Assembly (NCBI GenBank): GCA_965153355.1
Contig: OZ231128.1
Coordinates: 10,478,001 to 10,542,000, forward strand
Reading direction: 5' to 3'
From: Flaccisagitta enflata
Lineage: Eukaryota > Chaetognatha > Sagittoidea > Aphragmophora
Length of the DNA stretch: 64,000 nucleotides
Of the stretch, positions 40,041 through 57,454 are shown piece by piece. The notes below the pieces were generated by a model. It searched no databases. It saw nothing but the letters and a program-made list of their open reading frames with translations, and had not been told where the DNA came from. A program made the translations under genes and the position numbers. How positions within the stretch are numbered: the first letter of the stretch is position 1; every line of letters begins with the position of its first letter.

Positions 40041-40612
40041 AAGTTCGATTAACAAACAAAATATTGGTACAATACCCGATATGGTCTTCTTTAGTGTGGA
40101 CATTTATGCCATTGCGAAAGATATGATGACAAAATGGATTCATGGATTTATCAATAAATGATATATATAAATGAATGAATAAATGAAATAACAGAAAAAA
40201 TCATAAAAAAACATGTGAATTCTATCATGATACTATATCATTCTTACACTGAATCAATAATAATGAAATTACTAGAGAAAATTAATGAATATCTGAGAAA
40301 TTCCCCAAATATATCAAAGTAAGGATTTTTTATCAATTATTATTGATATTAAATGTAAAAATTTATATTTTGCATTAATTTATCTTGGAAAGTGATCAGT
40401 ATACATTACCAAATAATAGTAAAAAACTTAATGACCATAAATAAATGATTCATTTTTTCACCTTTGTGAATGGAATCTGCATGGCGGATCTTGCTCTGTG
40501 TCATATAAATTATAAAGGGCATCAGATTTCGAGTAGAATGAGCAAAAGACACTGAGAAAGGTCATAAGATCGAACTTATGTGGGTTATCTTCTTGTTTCT
40601 ATTTTTTAATGG

Positions 40613-40815
40613 AAACAAGGCCAGATACACGACAAGTCGCGTGCGAGTGGGCAGGGGCAGTGATAAAAAAAATTAACCATACATTTGAGCAGTGATGCCA
40701 AAATTAAAACCACTTGCAAACGCCCAAAAAATAAAAAGGTAAAGTTTGATGGATGGACGGACGGACAGACGGACGGACAAAGCGGATTGTAGAGTCCCGT
40801 GCACGCGACTGAAAA
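40613..40815 (+). mobile_element. hairpin element, complete copy
   Basis: aaacaaggccagatacacga, aagtcgcgtgcgagtgggca, gacggacggacagacggacg, attgtagagtcccgtgcacg and cgactgaaaaa. Confidence 0.8.
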
Positions 40816-40830
40816 AAGTCAAATTACCGG

Positions 40831-41013
40831 TACAGTGATATCCCGCTCTAACGGATTTCAAGGGTCTAACAATTCTTATCTGTTATAGGCGGAATTCTGT
40901 TAAAACCAATTTAGGAAAGAATAAGAAACAAAATGAAGGGATTACGGATTTGCATCTTTTTTAGACAGAATTCCGCCAGTGGCGGGTCATTAGGAGCGGG
41001 GTTCAACTGTATA
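40831..41013. mobile_element. 183-bp MITE, TACAGTgnnATCCCGCTCTA TIRs
   Basis: tacagtgatatcccgctcta and the complement of gagcggggttcaactgta, with a conserved interior (acggatttcaagggtctaac). It directly follows a hairpin element. Confidence 0.75.
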
Positions 41014-41268
41014 TAATTTGACTTTTTAGAACGTGGTATAAAAAAAAAGTTTTCGCGTTTGTGTTTTTAGGGAATTTGGGAAAAACTAAGCCATACTACA
41101 AGTGAGAGTATACATTTCTATAAAATTCAAAGCTAAGAAAGGCTAACTTTTCTCTGGCACTAACCAATAACGCTCGACTTCAAAACTCATCTAAAATGCT
41201 TACAGAGCACTCTAGCAACCGAATGAATACACCAGTAATTTTAGAAATTCATATTGGCCTCCATAAGT

Positions 41269-42050
41269 GGGAAAGGACAGCATAAGTGGGAAAGGACAGA
41301 ATAAGTAGGAAAGAACGGACTAAGTGGGAAAGGACAGAGAAAGTGGGAAAGGACAGAGAAAGTGGGAATGGACAGATAAAATGGGAAAGGACAGAGAAAG
41401 TGGGAAAGGACAGAGAAAGTGGGAAAGGACAGAGAAAGTGGGAAAGGACAGAGAAAGTGGGAAAGGACAGAGAAAGTGGGAAAGGACAGAGAAAGTGGGA
41501 AAGGACAGAGAAAGTGGGAAAGGACAGAGAAAGTGGGAAAGGACTAAGAAAGTGGGAAAGGACTAAGTGGGAACGGAATAAGTGGGAAAGGACTGAGAAA
41601 GTGAGAGGACTGAGAAAGTGGGAAAGGACTGAGAGAGTGGGGAAGGACTGAGGGAGTGGGAAAATACTGAGAGAGTGGGGAAGGACTGAGAGAGTGGGAA
41701 AGGACTGAGAGAGTGGGAAAGGAGTGAGAGAATGGAAAAGAACTGAGAGAGTGGGAAAGAACTGAGAGAGTGGGTCAGACTAAGAGAGTGGGAATTGGGA
41801 AAGGACTTAAAGAGTGGGAAAAGACTGAGTGGGAAAGGACTGAGAAAGTGGGAAAGGACGGAGAAAGTGGGAAAGGACTGAGATAGCGGGTAAGGACTGA
41901 AAAAGTGGGAAAGAACTGAGAAAGGGGGAAAGAACTGAGAAAAGGGGAAGGGCTGAGAAAAGGGGAAAGGGCTGAGAAAGTGGGAAAGGACTGAGAAAGT
42001 GGGTTAGGACTGAAAAAGTGGGAAAGAACTGAGAAAGGGGTAGGGGGAAA
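41269..42050. repeat. 19-bp minisatellite, about 40 degenerate copies
   Basis: The unit gtgggaaaggacagagaaa (later ...gactgagaaa/gagaga) fills about 780 bp. Since 3 x 19 = 57, frames stay open over long stretches and mimic a Gly/Lys-rich protein. I see no splice sites or start context for a real gene. Confidence 0.9.
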
Positions 42051-42574
42051 GGGCTGAAGGACGGTATCAGCTCCCTAAGCCATCGGAACCCAATGAGAAA
42101 ACAAAAGGATAATGATTTTAGCAAGAGTGACCTCTGAACTTCAATTTTGAAATTAATGAATTTTTTTGTATGAGAGCCAATGACTGTGGCCCTTTCCCGG
42201 TTCCTTACATCAATTCTAATCAGTCAATATGCTCAGCTGTCATCAGTGACTTGACAGCCGATTCCAACACCAATAACCTGTTAATTCCATGAAAACTACC
42301 GTTGCGGGACACTGACAAACAAGAAAATTGGCTCAAACAATCAATCACTAATGAACTAGCCGTGTTTCTCTACAGCTCTGGTATCTTAGAAGAGAAAACC
42401 TTTGAACTTTGAGTCAAGACTCGTGATCAACTCTCCCTCAAGTCCGCCCCTAAGTCAAGCTTTCAATTTGCGCCTTCTTCCGAGACATTTGGAGAAAAGA
42501 ATATCATCGTCAAATTCAAAGACAAATCTAGCAAATATCTAAAAATCATAATAACAAATTGAACTCAGAAAACC

Positions 42575-42641
42575 ATGGCTTTTCAATACATTTCACTCGT
42601 CATCCTCCCCATTCTCTGTGCCTTAGCATTCATCCCCTCTG
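42575..42641 (+). CDS. SMIM30: SMIM30-like exon 1
   Basis: 22 codons plus one base: MAFQYISLVILPILCALAF, then IPS. Donor G|GTATGA. Confidence 0.8.
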
Positions 42642-43777
42642 GTATGATTTATGATTATGTAATAGGTTTTATATGGCGAAGTACAAATTGTAATTGTCTT
42701 GACGCGATTACTATCATAACCAACCCCACTCCGTAGCCCGAACGGAACATGGCAAAAATTTGCATTTTGACTTTATCAAGGGGTGTAAAACTGTATATAG
42801 TTCCATGGGTTTTGATTTCTCCCCCCCCCCCCCCCGCCCTTTAACCCTGGTCTTTTGATTTGGGCCTCAAGGCTGGGATTTGGGCCTCGAGGCTGGGATT
42901 TTGGCCTCGAGGCTGGGATTTGGGCCTCGAGGCTGAGATTTGGGCCTCGAGGCTGGAATCTGGGTCAAGGGGGGGGGCGTAGAAGAAGAAGACGGAGGAC
43001 AAAATCCCCCATGTGTGAAAGCATAGGTCATCGACCCCTTGGGGGCCGCTGCCCAAAAAGGGGACCGACCGACCAACGGACCAACATAGCGGGGTGTAGA
43101 CTGTAGAGTCGCGTAGTACGCGACTAAAAACTGATTCTTGTAGTAAGAATGGATGAAAAGGACTCTTCAGGAGCTCCATGGGAGTTATTCAAATCTCCAT
43201 AATAATCCAATGTGAATTTTAGGTTCAATTTTTTACTCATGAAAGTTGAAACATTGCCCCTATAAAAGGAGGCCAGAATTCTCCAATTAACAAAGGATGA
43301 AAGCCTTGCAAGCTTTCAATGGTGTTAGAACCAGGTGCAGCAAATACAATAAAAGTTCAAAAAAATTTTTTTCTCCAATTTCGGGGCCTTACCCTACATC
43401 ACGGGATCACTTGGCATAAATCGCCCTGATGGCCCATGGACTCAACAACCCCATGTCAAATTCCAAGGCATTAGCATGTTTCGTTTGGGCTATGGTTAAG
43501 GGTAGGTTGAAAATGGCATCAGAACATCTGTAATTCTGTATTTCGCCCACGCTATTGAATGGCAATTCCTTTTATTGCCAGGCCAAAGTTGTCACCAGCG
43601 GTTGATAGAACTGAAGTGGAAGGGTAATCTTGTCTCTCTTCGTCTTACGTACTATTCTCAGGAGCGGAAGCTTTCGATGGAGGAGACACGGTGGCGCTGA
43701 TCCTCGGGCTGATCATCGGAATATCCGGCATTCTCGCATGTCTCGGCGCCTACGCAAGAAGAAAAGGGATGGCGTGA
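42575..43777 (+). CDS. SMIM30: SMIM30-like micropeptide, two exons
   Basis: Exon 1 is 42575-42641 (ATG in AACCATGG context, ending TCTG|GTATGA). Exon 2 is 43662-43777 (acceptor ATTCTCAG, stop TGA). Joined in phase 1 they give 60 residues. Residues 1-22 are a signal-like hydrophobic start; residues 29-31 read GGD; residues 33-53 are one transmembrane helix; the end is ACLGAYARRKGMA. Human SMIM30, as I recall it, is 59 residues with the same plan: signal-like start, AGD, a hydrophobic helix and ACLGVYARK. SMIM30 is an ER/Golgi-membrane microprotein in mammals; its function in this animal is unknown. An ATTAAA poly(A) signal lies about 105 nt after the stop. Confidence 0.85.
42840..43132 (+). 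mobile_element. hairpin element with 20-bp internal minisatellite
   Basis: The unit gggatttgggcctcgaggct repeats at 42860-42960. The tail is gaccgaccgaccaacggacc, gggtgtagactgtagagtcg and hairpin gtcgcgtagtacgcgac. It lies in the SMIM30 intron. Confidence 0.7.
43662..43777 (+). CDS. SMIM30: SMIM30-like exon 2
   Basis: It encodes GAEAFDGGDTVALILG, then the helix, then ACLGAYARRKGMA and TGA. A different-frame plus-strand ORF covers it and is only a shadow. Confidence 0.88.
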
Positions 43778-43882
43778 ATTTTTGGAACCACTTTTTTGTT
43801 TCTCAATTGCATTCTTCACTGCAAACATGAAAAAATCTATAAAATGTCGTATTTTGTCCCATGCGCTTACATGTTATTGGTG

Positions 43883-43888
43883 ATTAAA
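43883..43888 (+). terminator. ATTAAA poly(A) signal of SMIM30-like gene
   Basis: A common variant hexamer 106 bp after the stop codon, in AT-rich context. Confidence 0.45.
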
Positions 43889-43984
43889 TCAAAATTACAT
43901 TATAAATCGTCGATGAACAAAAAAAAACCGAGACCTTGCATTACCTAGCTTTCTGAAATAAGTGATCAACAACAATGAAATCAA

Positions 43985-44105
43985 ACATAGTTAAATGACA
44001 AACTAGGAGTGATGCGCGTAGTAACTAGTCAGTGAGGGCTCACAAGGCCCTCTACCATATTTTTCAGTTTGGATATAGTGAGGAATATTGTTCCACCTAT
44101 AGCCT
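43985..44105. repeat. dispersed repeat, copy of 8655-8765
   Basis: ggagtgatgcgcgtagtaac, cagtgagg, cacaaggccctct and ggatatagtgaggaatattg are shared. Confidence 0.6.
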
Positions 44106-44485
44106 CATCCCGAGCCAAAGTAACAAAGTAATCATTGGCTCTTGTTTAAGTGCCTGTGTCTGTCGGTTCGTCTGTCGGTCTCGCTAACGTTTAGAATCAG
44201 AATATCCGAGGCTCTTTTACCAAAAGAGCAGCAGCAATCATTCATTCATTCATTCATTCGTTCATGCATGAAAAACGTTCTTTCATAAAAAATATTTTAC
44301 TTAATTTATGCATTCATTCATTCATAAAAAGATGTGGAACTATATTGTCTTGACCATCGAAGAATATGCCGGGCAAAAAATTGCCAGAAAATAAAGCAAG
44401 TCTGAAATTTAGATTAATTATTTGGCTTGAGGGTCGGTCTTTTTGAATGAAAGTTGTTTCATGTTGAACTGGAAGTATCAACATG

Positions 44486-45293
44486 TACGGACGAAAGTGA
44501 TATACAAGAAGTTAACCCCCCAAAAACTGTAGCACCCCCCCCTACAGCCGCAATCGCTGAATGAAAATTTGCATGTGAGATAAAAAATAGAAGCTTATAT
44601 CAATACAATTAGCCTCATCAGAGCGATTTTGTATTGGGGGCGTACCTTAGTGAGACGGAAGGATGGATCTTCCTAGGATGCTATAAAAGCGTCTATAAAC
44701 AGAAGTATTCTCTGGGTCTTGAAAGGAAGGAAGAAGGCTGTAATCACTTGTAGGGTTGAAGATGATAACGTTGTAATGAGGTACGAAGCATACGGTAAAG
44801 ATACAGTGTAGAGATACGGAGGAGAAGCTGCCACGCGTAATATGATGAGGTTGAACTACACAAGACTAGACATTAGACTGGATACTAGACGCGCATGCCA
44901 CTGCTGAACAACTGATGAATGAGAAAGAGAACGATCGTTAGCTGGTGAATCATTCATAGGCAAGACATAATGACAGTAGGATGACAAAGCAATGATAAAT
45001 CAATAACGACAGTAGCAATGGCTTACAGCGTGCATCTAACATTTGGAATTTCATTCCCACTAGCTAAAATTAACACTTTTTGAATTGTACTAAAAATGCA
45101 ATTTTTTACTAGTTTTTTAGCTATAACTTTTTACTGGGAATGAAATTCCAATCGCTCTGATGAGGCTAATTGTATTGATATAAGCTTCCATTCATCATCT
45201 TATATGTTTTTCTTCAATCTGCGGTTGAGGCTATGGGGGGGGGTGTGCTACAGTTTTGGGGGGTTAACTTCTTGTATTTCACTTTCGTCTGTA
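44486..45293. mobile_element. 808-bp TA-flanked MITE, long TIRs
   Basis: TACGGACGAAAGTGATATAC and complement (one end TACAGAC). The TIR extends over ~55 bp through GTTAACCCCCCAAAA and CACCCCCC. A second inverted block, CAATTAGCCTCATCAGAGCG, lies at 44600-44635 and 45148-45185. The outer motif and ACCCCCTACAGC relate it to the 7934/16111/24571 family. Confidence 0.85.
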
Positions 45294-45395
45294 CAATGTA
45301 CGTGTATTTCTTGAAAGCATTTTTTTTGGCGGTTTTTTGAGTTAGTAATACAAGATCAACTTTCAGCAACTAACTGTAATAATCAGTTACAAATC

Positions 45396-45560
45396 AACAA
45401 GGCCGGATACACGGACACCAGTTGCGGACGGGTGGGCAGGGGCGGAAATGCGCGTTTTCCCACTTTTTGACTCGATCACCTCTACGGACCAACCGACCGA
45501 CCAACCGACCGACTGACGGACAAAGCCTCTCATAGAGTTGCGTGTCCGCAACTAAAAAGC
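45396..45560 (+). mobile_element. hairpin element, complete subfamily B copy
   Basis: caacaaggccggatacacgg, agttgcggacgggtgggcag, accgaccgaccaaccgaccg, aaagcctctcatagagttgc and gtgtccgcaacta. Confidence 0.8.
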
Positions 45561-45984
45561 TAACTAGCTTGCTTTATTGACATTTTCATTTTCTTTTTCT
45601 CTCTCTCTCTCTCTCTCTGTGTTATCTTGATCAACGTCACCGCTCCTTCACCCCAACTGCGCTCCTTCACCCCACGAATGCACATTGTTCAGTACAGTAC
45701 AATCATTTTAAGAATCATAAGTACTATCTTGTTCAAATCAAGAGTCCGCGCGATGACATTAAGTCCCCCTTTGGTATCAGATTGATAGAAAACTCTAATT
45801 TTTTGTGATGAATGTTTATTTAAGCATCTTTGGGTATTCAATGTGTTTCATATAACCTTTTCTATGTTATCAGAGAGCTTAATAACTTATTTCAGTGTTA
45901 CCTATCAATTAATTTCAGGAGCAATTTTGACCACTTTCTTGTTTTGAGAGGTATGCACTCAATTTGATGTAAAATCTAAACGGC

Positions 45985-46270
45985 TAGAGCTAGTAAGCTC
46001 TGCTTGGCGGCATTTGAAAGCCCTTTTGAAGCTCTTTACATCGGTCACCGATTTTCCTATGTTTCTGTAACTGATAAGTGCAGAAACATAAAAAATACAT
46101 GCCTGAATTTCGAAAAGAAATTCTTGTCTAATTCATCAGCATAGTTTAAGGTGAACTCTTTTACTCTTTTTGCTCTAAAATCCAAACGAATTGAGCTACA
46201 ATGCTCTGCTTGGCGGCATTTGATCGCATTTTTGAAGAGCTTTCTAAAGGTCACCGGTTTTCCTGAGGTT
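45985..46270. repeat. two copies of a CTCTGCTTGGCGGCATTTGA repeat
   Basis: About 100 bp repeated at 45985-46060 and 46175-46270 (ctctgcttggcggcatttga, agctcttt, ggtcaccg). The core resembles the ttctgcttggcgtcatctga block of family D. Confidence 0.55.
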
Positions 46271-46699
46271 TTCTTCACCATTTGGATGAAATATGACAAA
46301 AACTACCGGACTCTTGTTTTGAACAAGATAGTATTGCAAATTCGGATATGATCATATGGATTATAACCAGTAAGCTTGACATTCAAATTGATTGATTTAA
46401 ATTGATAAGCAACAATTTCAGAAATTGCCACTGTGAGCCACTGTGCTGGTCAATCAATCCAATGGATCGACCGACACGGCAAGGTGTAAAGTTGCGTGTC
46501 TGCGACTCAAGTTATAAAAGACAATACAAACGCCACATTATGGCTATAATCGAATACAAGTACTGCTTCAAACAAGATAGCATAAAATCGTTCATATCAA
46601 AATAAATCCTCCTGGCCGAGTTGGTTAATGTCCATCAGTACTGTAGCTTCATTCTTCTTGCAATGAGCATATTTGCTGTATCTTTGTTACCGAGTAACC

Positions 46700-47223
46700 T
46701 TAACCCCCGGGCCACCTCATCTTGCAATGCGACTCGCCTCAACCCCCGGGCCACCACCCCTCCCTCCCCTCCCCACACTTGCAATGCGACTTGCCTCCCG
46801 CGGGCCAATCGTCTTGAAGAGGTGCGTCCGATCGCGCGACGGATCTTCTCAAAGGGTGTGTTTCCACTGACAACAAGAATCTCGATTATTTCCGTAAAAC
46901 GCGTTTTCAGTATAATTAAATATCTATGAATTTTAATCGTCTTGTGAGGGAGTAAGCGAAGTGATCGAGCGAGCCTGTGAACAGTACAAATAAGCAAGCG
47001 AGGCAAGCAAAGCGAAGCAAAGCGCTGCAGAGAGAGTGAGCGAATTAAGTGGTGCGAGCGAATAAATGTAGCGAACGACCGAGTGGCCTGTTTAAAACGC
47101 GATTGTCACGAGTAGAAACAGACCCTCCTCCTAGCTCATCCTTCAAGCAAGAAGACGATCCACCGACTTCATTCCCTCACCCACATCTCAGAGGAAATCA
47201 TCTTCTTTTTTTTCTCTCTTCAG
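46700..47223 (+). promoter_or_regulatory. probable tropomyosin promoter and 5' untranslated exon
   Basis: A CpG- and C-rich patch in AT-rich surroundings, ending TTCTCTCTTCAG|GTAATG at 47222/47223, a good donor. An acceptor TTATTCCAG at 47473 lies 25 bp before the tropomyosin ATG. A non-coding first exon spliced over about 250 bp is plausible. The exact start site is not visible. Confidence 0.4.
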
Positions 47224-47497
47224 GTAATGAAAATGTTGACCGTTTTTGAAATTAAGCACAAATATTAATAAGTTGCGTTTATTAACCAGAATTTTTTTTT
47301 AATGAGTAGAGAAATGTTGAAAACCAGAGCTATTGGACGCTTTTGATTTCAAAACCTGCAATGGATTTTTTAAAAAATAAATTAAAAGTAGAATATGTCT
47401 ATTTCAGTAGTTTCCAATCTTCAAATGAAAAGAACCAACTTTTGTCAATCACTAAACGAAATCTTTATTCCAGTAAGCGAAATTACCAACCGCCAAA

Positions 47498-53010
<5,513 letters not shown>

Positions 53011-53078
53011 TATCTAATATCAATCTTTGTCAATCTAACGTCCACATACCTACTCTTTAATGTTTATATTTTACTATA

Positions 53079-53084
53079 AATAAA
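53079..53084 (+). terminator. AATAAA poly(A) signal of tropomyosin
   Basis: Consensus hexamer 69 bp after the stop codon in AT-rich DNA. Confidence 0.65.
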
Positions 53085-53706
53085 CTTATTTTCTGGTAAC
53101 AAATATACTTAGACAACTGTTTCATAAAAGATGTTTTCAACGCACAATCGAGAAAATAAGCTACCAAAATTACCGCACATGACTTAGCCAGAATTCAAAC
53201 TGACCAACCAAAATCAATCTGAACAGCTAGAGTCCATGATTGAAGCGGTCCCGCCGCAATTATAGATGGGTTCTGTGATTCCAAGGCTAAAACGGCCTGG
53301 CAAGAACGCAAGATTTAGTAACTATATTTTTTTTTGTCAACATGAAAGTTTTCTCTAGGTGGCGCCCCCCTATCTTGGGTGTTTTTGGATGGGGAATCCA
53401 TTGGTGAAGTCAAAAATGCAAAAAAACGATGTTTAGAACTTGCCCTGGCCCGGTAACGAGCATATATGACCTTTTCACTCATTTTTTGCCATTTTTTGTC
53501 AGTTTTCAAAGATGTAGTTGCATTTAATTAACAAAAAATAGATGAATTTAGTCCACCTGAAACATTTATGAGCAGCTTGGCCCTCTTATGGGGGAATATT
53601 TGGCTCTTAGGGCCCCGTATTGAGCATTTTTTGAACAAATAAGCAGTAAATTATCGATTATTCTTCATTTATTGGTAAATCCTCCTTACTCAATCTCTAT
53701 CTTATG

Positions 53707-54039
53707 CAGGCCTGTATATTGTTCCGTATTCCCCCCCCCGGTGGGGGGGGGAAAATAATCAAAGGGTTTAGAGAAAGGGAAGGAAAAGGAAGGAGGGAAA
53801 AAGAGAAAAAAGAGAAAAAAGAGAAAAATTGGGGAAAATATAACTTTTGGCAGTAAAAAATCATAAAACATGATAAGTAAAACACAATTTAACACTATTT
53901 AAACCTTAAACAACCTGTTTTAGTGGTTTATGGGGAAGAAAAACATTGATTTGGTAACGCAACGCCATGCGTCGCAGGGAAGAAAATCAAAGGCAGGGGG
54001 GGGAAAATAATCAAAGGTTATGGAATTATATACACCCTG
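53707..54039. mobile_element. hAT-type MITE inserted in the left arm
   Basis: 333 bp with the same interior as 19111-19433 (ggtggggggg, aaatcaaaggg, tatggggaagaaaaacattg, gcgtcgcagggaagaaaatc). It is flanked by the perfect 8-bp duplication atcttatg (53699-53706 and 54040-54047). The right arm has the site unoccupied (aacataagataaagattg, 56883-56900). Confidence 0.9.
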
Positions 54040-54171
54040 ATCTTATGTTAAATTGATAGAGAATTTTTCAAAAGCCCAAATGTTGCATAGGGCTGAGCAG
54101 GGGAAGAGGTTATCAGGCATTTTAGCCGGGGCATCAATGAAAAAAAAACAATAATAAATACGGTTGATATT

Positions 54172-54376
54172 ATAAGTCGCGTGCAAGACTTACATTTAGA
54201 ATGACATAGAATGATTAGAATGACTTAGAATAACTTGCTATACCCTAAGATAACCTTAAATGACTTGAAAAAATGAAATTGTTAAAAAAAAGTATGAGTA
54301 TGGGACTGACAAACCAACCAACAGAGGGATGGATGGACAGACGAATCAGTGTAAAGTCGCGTGCACGCGACTAAAA
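54172..54376 (+). mobile_element. hairpin element in left arm
   Basis: aagtcgcgtgcaagacttac ... gtaaagtcgcgtgcacgcga. It is mirrored at 56551-56765, so it predates formation of the palindrome. Confidence 0.8.
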
Positions 54377-56550
54377 AGTCAAGTTTAACTGATGAACTGA
54401 CCAACCATTTGGACATAGCATAGTGTAAATTAATATCTCCTATTGATGGTTTATCTTGCAGAAGTGGGCAGTTTTTGAATAATCAAGGTCACCTGAGACA
54501 TTTTACTTAAGTAGTCCTGTCTCATAGGAAATGAACAAATTTTGCCTCGATAGGAACATTATTCAAGCAAAAAAGGGATGATTTTGTGATCAACTGTTTA
54601 CTGTAAACAAAGGTCACTTGAGATATCTCCAGTAGCCCTGTTTCATGATAGGAAATTAATAAATTTATGGCCTAGGTAAGAGCATTACTCTAGCAAAAAG
54701 TGATGCTTTTCACAATAAACTGTTTGTCAACAAGTGTGATAACTTGCATTAAACAACTTGTGTTTGGAATTATGTGTGTGTGTGTTTGCGTGTGAGTATG
54801 TGTAAAAGGGAATGGGGATTGTATGCCCCTGCCCACCTATCCATTGTAATATTATATTCCAGGGTTACTTGTTACAGACCATTTTACTCACTATGAAGGC
54901 ATTTATTTGTAGGGGAAAGGAAAAGGTTGAGTAGCAACAAAAGGTAAAGAAATGAGAGGTGGGGGGAAAAAGAAACAGATGGGGAAAAAAACATTGATGA
55001 AGAGGAAGTGAAAGAGAACTAGTCATTTGAAGATTGCTTGTGGTGCTCAGCTGCAGAAGTGGGGTGAGAGTAGGGCAGAGGCCCTAAGGGGCCAATGTCC
55101 TGTTGAACATAGGGGTGAATTTTCTCAGTTGAAATGGCCAAATTGGACAACTTCAGGAGACCTAGGATGAACATGGGGGGTCCAAATATTGAAAATTTTT
55201 AAAAAGATTGATAATTGAAGAGGCTAGGTTTGGGCAGTTGTGGGCTTGTGAAAGTTGATTTGAGTAAATAATAATAGATTTAATGTTAAGTGCCTGATTA
55301 CTTGATTTAATGGTCAAGTAAAGCTGAATAGATTAAAATAAACAATATTTCCAACAATATCTTAAAACAAAAGGCAAAATTACAAAAAAATGCTTTTCTG
55401 ATCAATGCTTCTACATTATCCTTAAACATAAGCTCGAATTGTTCAGAAATGAGAGCAATTCAAAGTAAAACAGTTCAACCAATATTTCTACAATTTTCCT
55501 AAATTTCTAATTTTGCAGAATCTCATTAACAGTGGCACAAGTATCAGAATGATCATATTTTTTCCAGAAAATCCTTGAAATCTTCCAGCAAAGAACTGCA
55601 AACTCTCATCTTCCAGGGGCTTCTTTCAGAATTTGGCTAGCTTGTCTAGTTTTTGCATTATGTTCTTATCTTTTATTGCAGTAGAGAAAAATCATACTGT
55701 ATTAGCCATTCTTTGGCTAAAAATCAACCATCCAAGGCCTTTTATCAGCCCTCTCATGATATTATACTTAAACTTTGCAAAATTCAAATCTGCTTTTGTA
55801 TGCGCATAACAGCACAAACCTAGTCTCTTCAAGCCTTTTCAAAAGCCTAATTCTGACTATGTTCTTCCTAGGTCTCCTGATCTTTTACTTTGATATCTCC
55901 TTCAATTTTGGCTATTCCAACTTACTGAGGAAATACACTTCTATATTCATGATCATTAGCCTCTTTGGGCCAATGCTTTACTCTCACCGCACTTCTACAG
56001 CAGAACACCACAAGTGATCTTCAAATGACTTGTTCTTTCATCTACTATTCATCAATATTGCTTTCTCCATCTATTTCTTTTTCCCTCCCCTCTTTTCTTT
56101 ACCTCTTGTTGCTACTCAACCTTTTCTTTTCCCCAACATATACCTCTATAGTGAGTTACGTGATCTCTAACAAATAACCCTGAAATGAAACATAATTGAT
56201 TGGCAAACTACCCTCATTCCCTTTTGCACACACACACTTACACACACACACACACACTTAAACGTACACACACACACACACACACACCCTCAGGGTCTTA
56301 AATGCAAGTTATCACAATTGTTTACAGTAAACAGTTTATCAAAAAATCATCACTTTTTTGCTTGAATAATGTTCATATCGAGGCAAAATTTGTTCACTTC
56401 CTATCATGAGACAGGATTTCTTGAGTAAAATGTCTCAAGTACCTTGATTATTCAAAAACTGTCTACTTCTGCAAGATAAACCATCAAAAGGAGATGCTAA
56501 TTTACATTATGCCATGTCCAAATGATTGGTCAGTTCATTGGCTAAACATA

Positions 56551-56765
56551 ACTTTTTAGTCGCGTGCACGCGACTCTACATTCGGCTTTTTCTGTCCATC
56601 CATCCCTCTCTTGGTTGGTTTGTCAGTCCCATACTTATACTTTTTTTTAACAATTTCATTTTTTCAAGTCATTTAAGGTTATCTTAGGGTATAGCAAGTT
56701 ATTCTAAGTCATTCTAATCATTCTATGTCATTCTAAATGTAAGTCATGCATGCGACTTATAATAT
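56551..56765 (-). mobile_element. hairpin element in right arm
   Basis: tttagtcgcgtgcacgcgac ... gtaagtcatgcatgcgactt, the mirror of 54172-54376. Confidence 0.8.
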
Positions 56766-57454
56766 CAACCATATTTATTATTGTTTTTTTTTTCATTGAT
56801 GCCCCGGCTAAAATGCCTGATAACCTCTTCCCCTGCTCAGCCCTATGCAACATTTGGGCTTTTGAAAAATTCTCTATCAATTTAACATAAGATAAAGATT
56901 GAGTAAGGAGGATTTACCAATAAATGAAGAATAATCGATAATTTACTGCTTATTTGTTCAAAAAATGCTCAATACGGGGCCCTAAGAGCCAAATATTCCC
57001 CCATAAGAGGGCCAAGCTGCTCATAAATGTTTCAGGTGGACTAAATTCATCTATTGGAGGTATATTTATGCATTTTTTGTTAATTAAATGCAACTACATC
57101 TTTGAAAACTGACAAAAAATGGCAAAAAATGAGTGAAAAGGTCATATATGCTCGTTACCGGGCCAGGGCAAGTTCTAAACATCGTTTTTTTGCATTTTTG
57201 ACTTCACCAATGGATTCCCCATGCAAAAACACCCAAGATAGGGGGGCGCCACCTAGAGAAAACTTTCATGTTGACAAAAAAAATATAGTTAAAGATTTAG
57301 GCTGCAGTCCAGTCATAAGTTCAGTATTGGATTAATTTTAGCACGCACTGATTCAACAAATCATCACTGATCAGGCCTTATTTTAGAGCATGCCCGGTAG
57401 CCCGATGCTCTCTATTTTGCTCGCGGGCACATAAGATTTGCTGGCAGAGAGCCT

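Larger units (their letters stand above)
53319..57291. mobile_element. 4-kb palindromic MULE-like foldback element
   Basis: The element starts TAACTATATTTTTTT and ends in its complement, flanked by the perfect 9-bp duplication aagatttag (53310-53318 and 57292-57300). Left-arm blocks (tctaggtggcgccccccta, ccctggcccggtaacgagca, agtgcggggccc-type, the hairpin element, gttgagtagcaacaaaaggt, agaccta) recur in reverse order and complement in the right arm, down to a centre near 55450. The 9-bp duplication and very long TIRs fit Mutator-like elements. It encodes no transposase. It lies 300 bp after the tropomyosin stop. Confidence 0.85.

Noticed and set aside
41286-41651. 121-codon GKDRESGKGQRKWER repeat protein
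   Set aside because: A 19-bp minisatellite; three units make 57 nt so the frame stays open by arithmetic. No splice or start support.
46610-46660. tRNA-like TGGCCGAGTTGGTTAATG
   Set aside because: It resembles a pol III A-box, but no T-arm, acceptor stem or cloverleaf follows.
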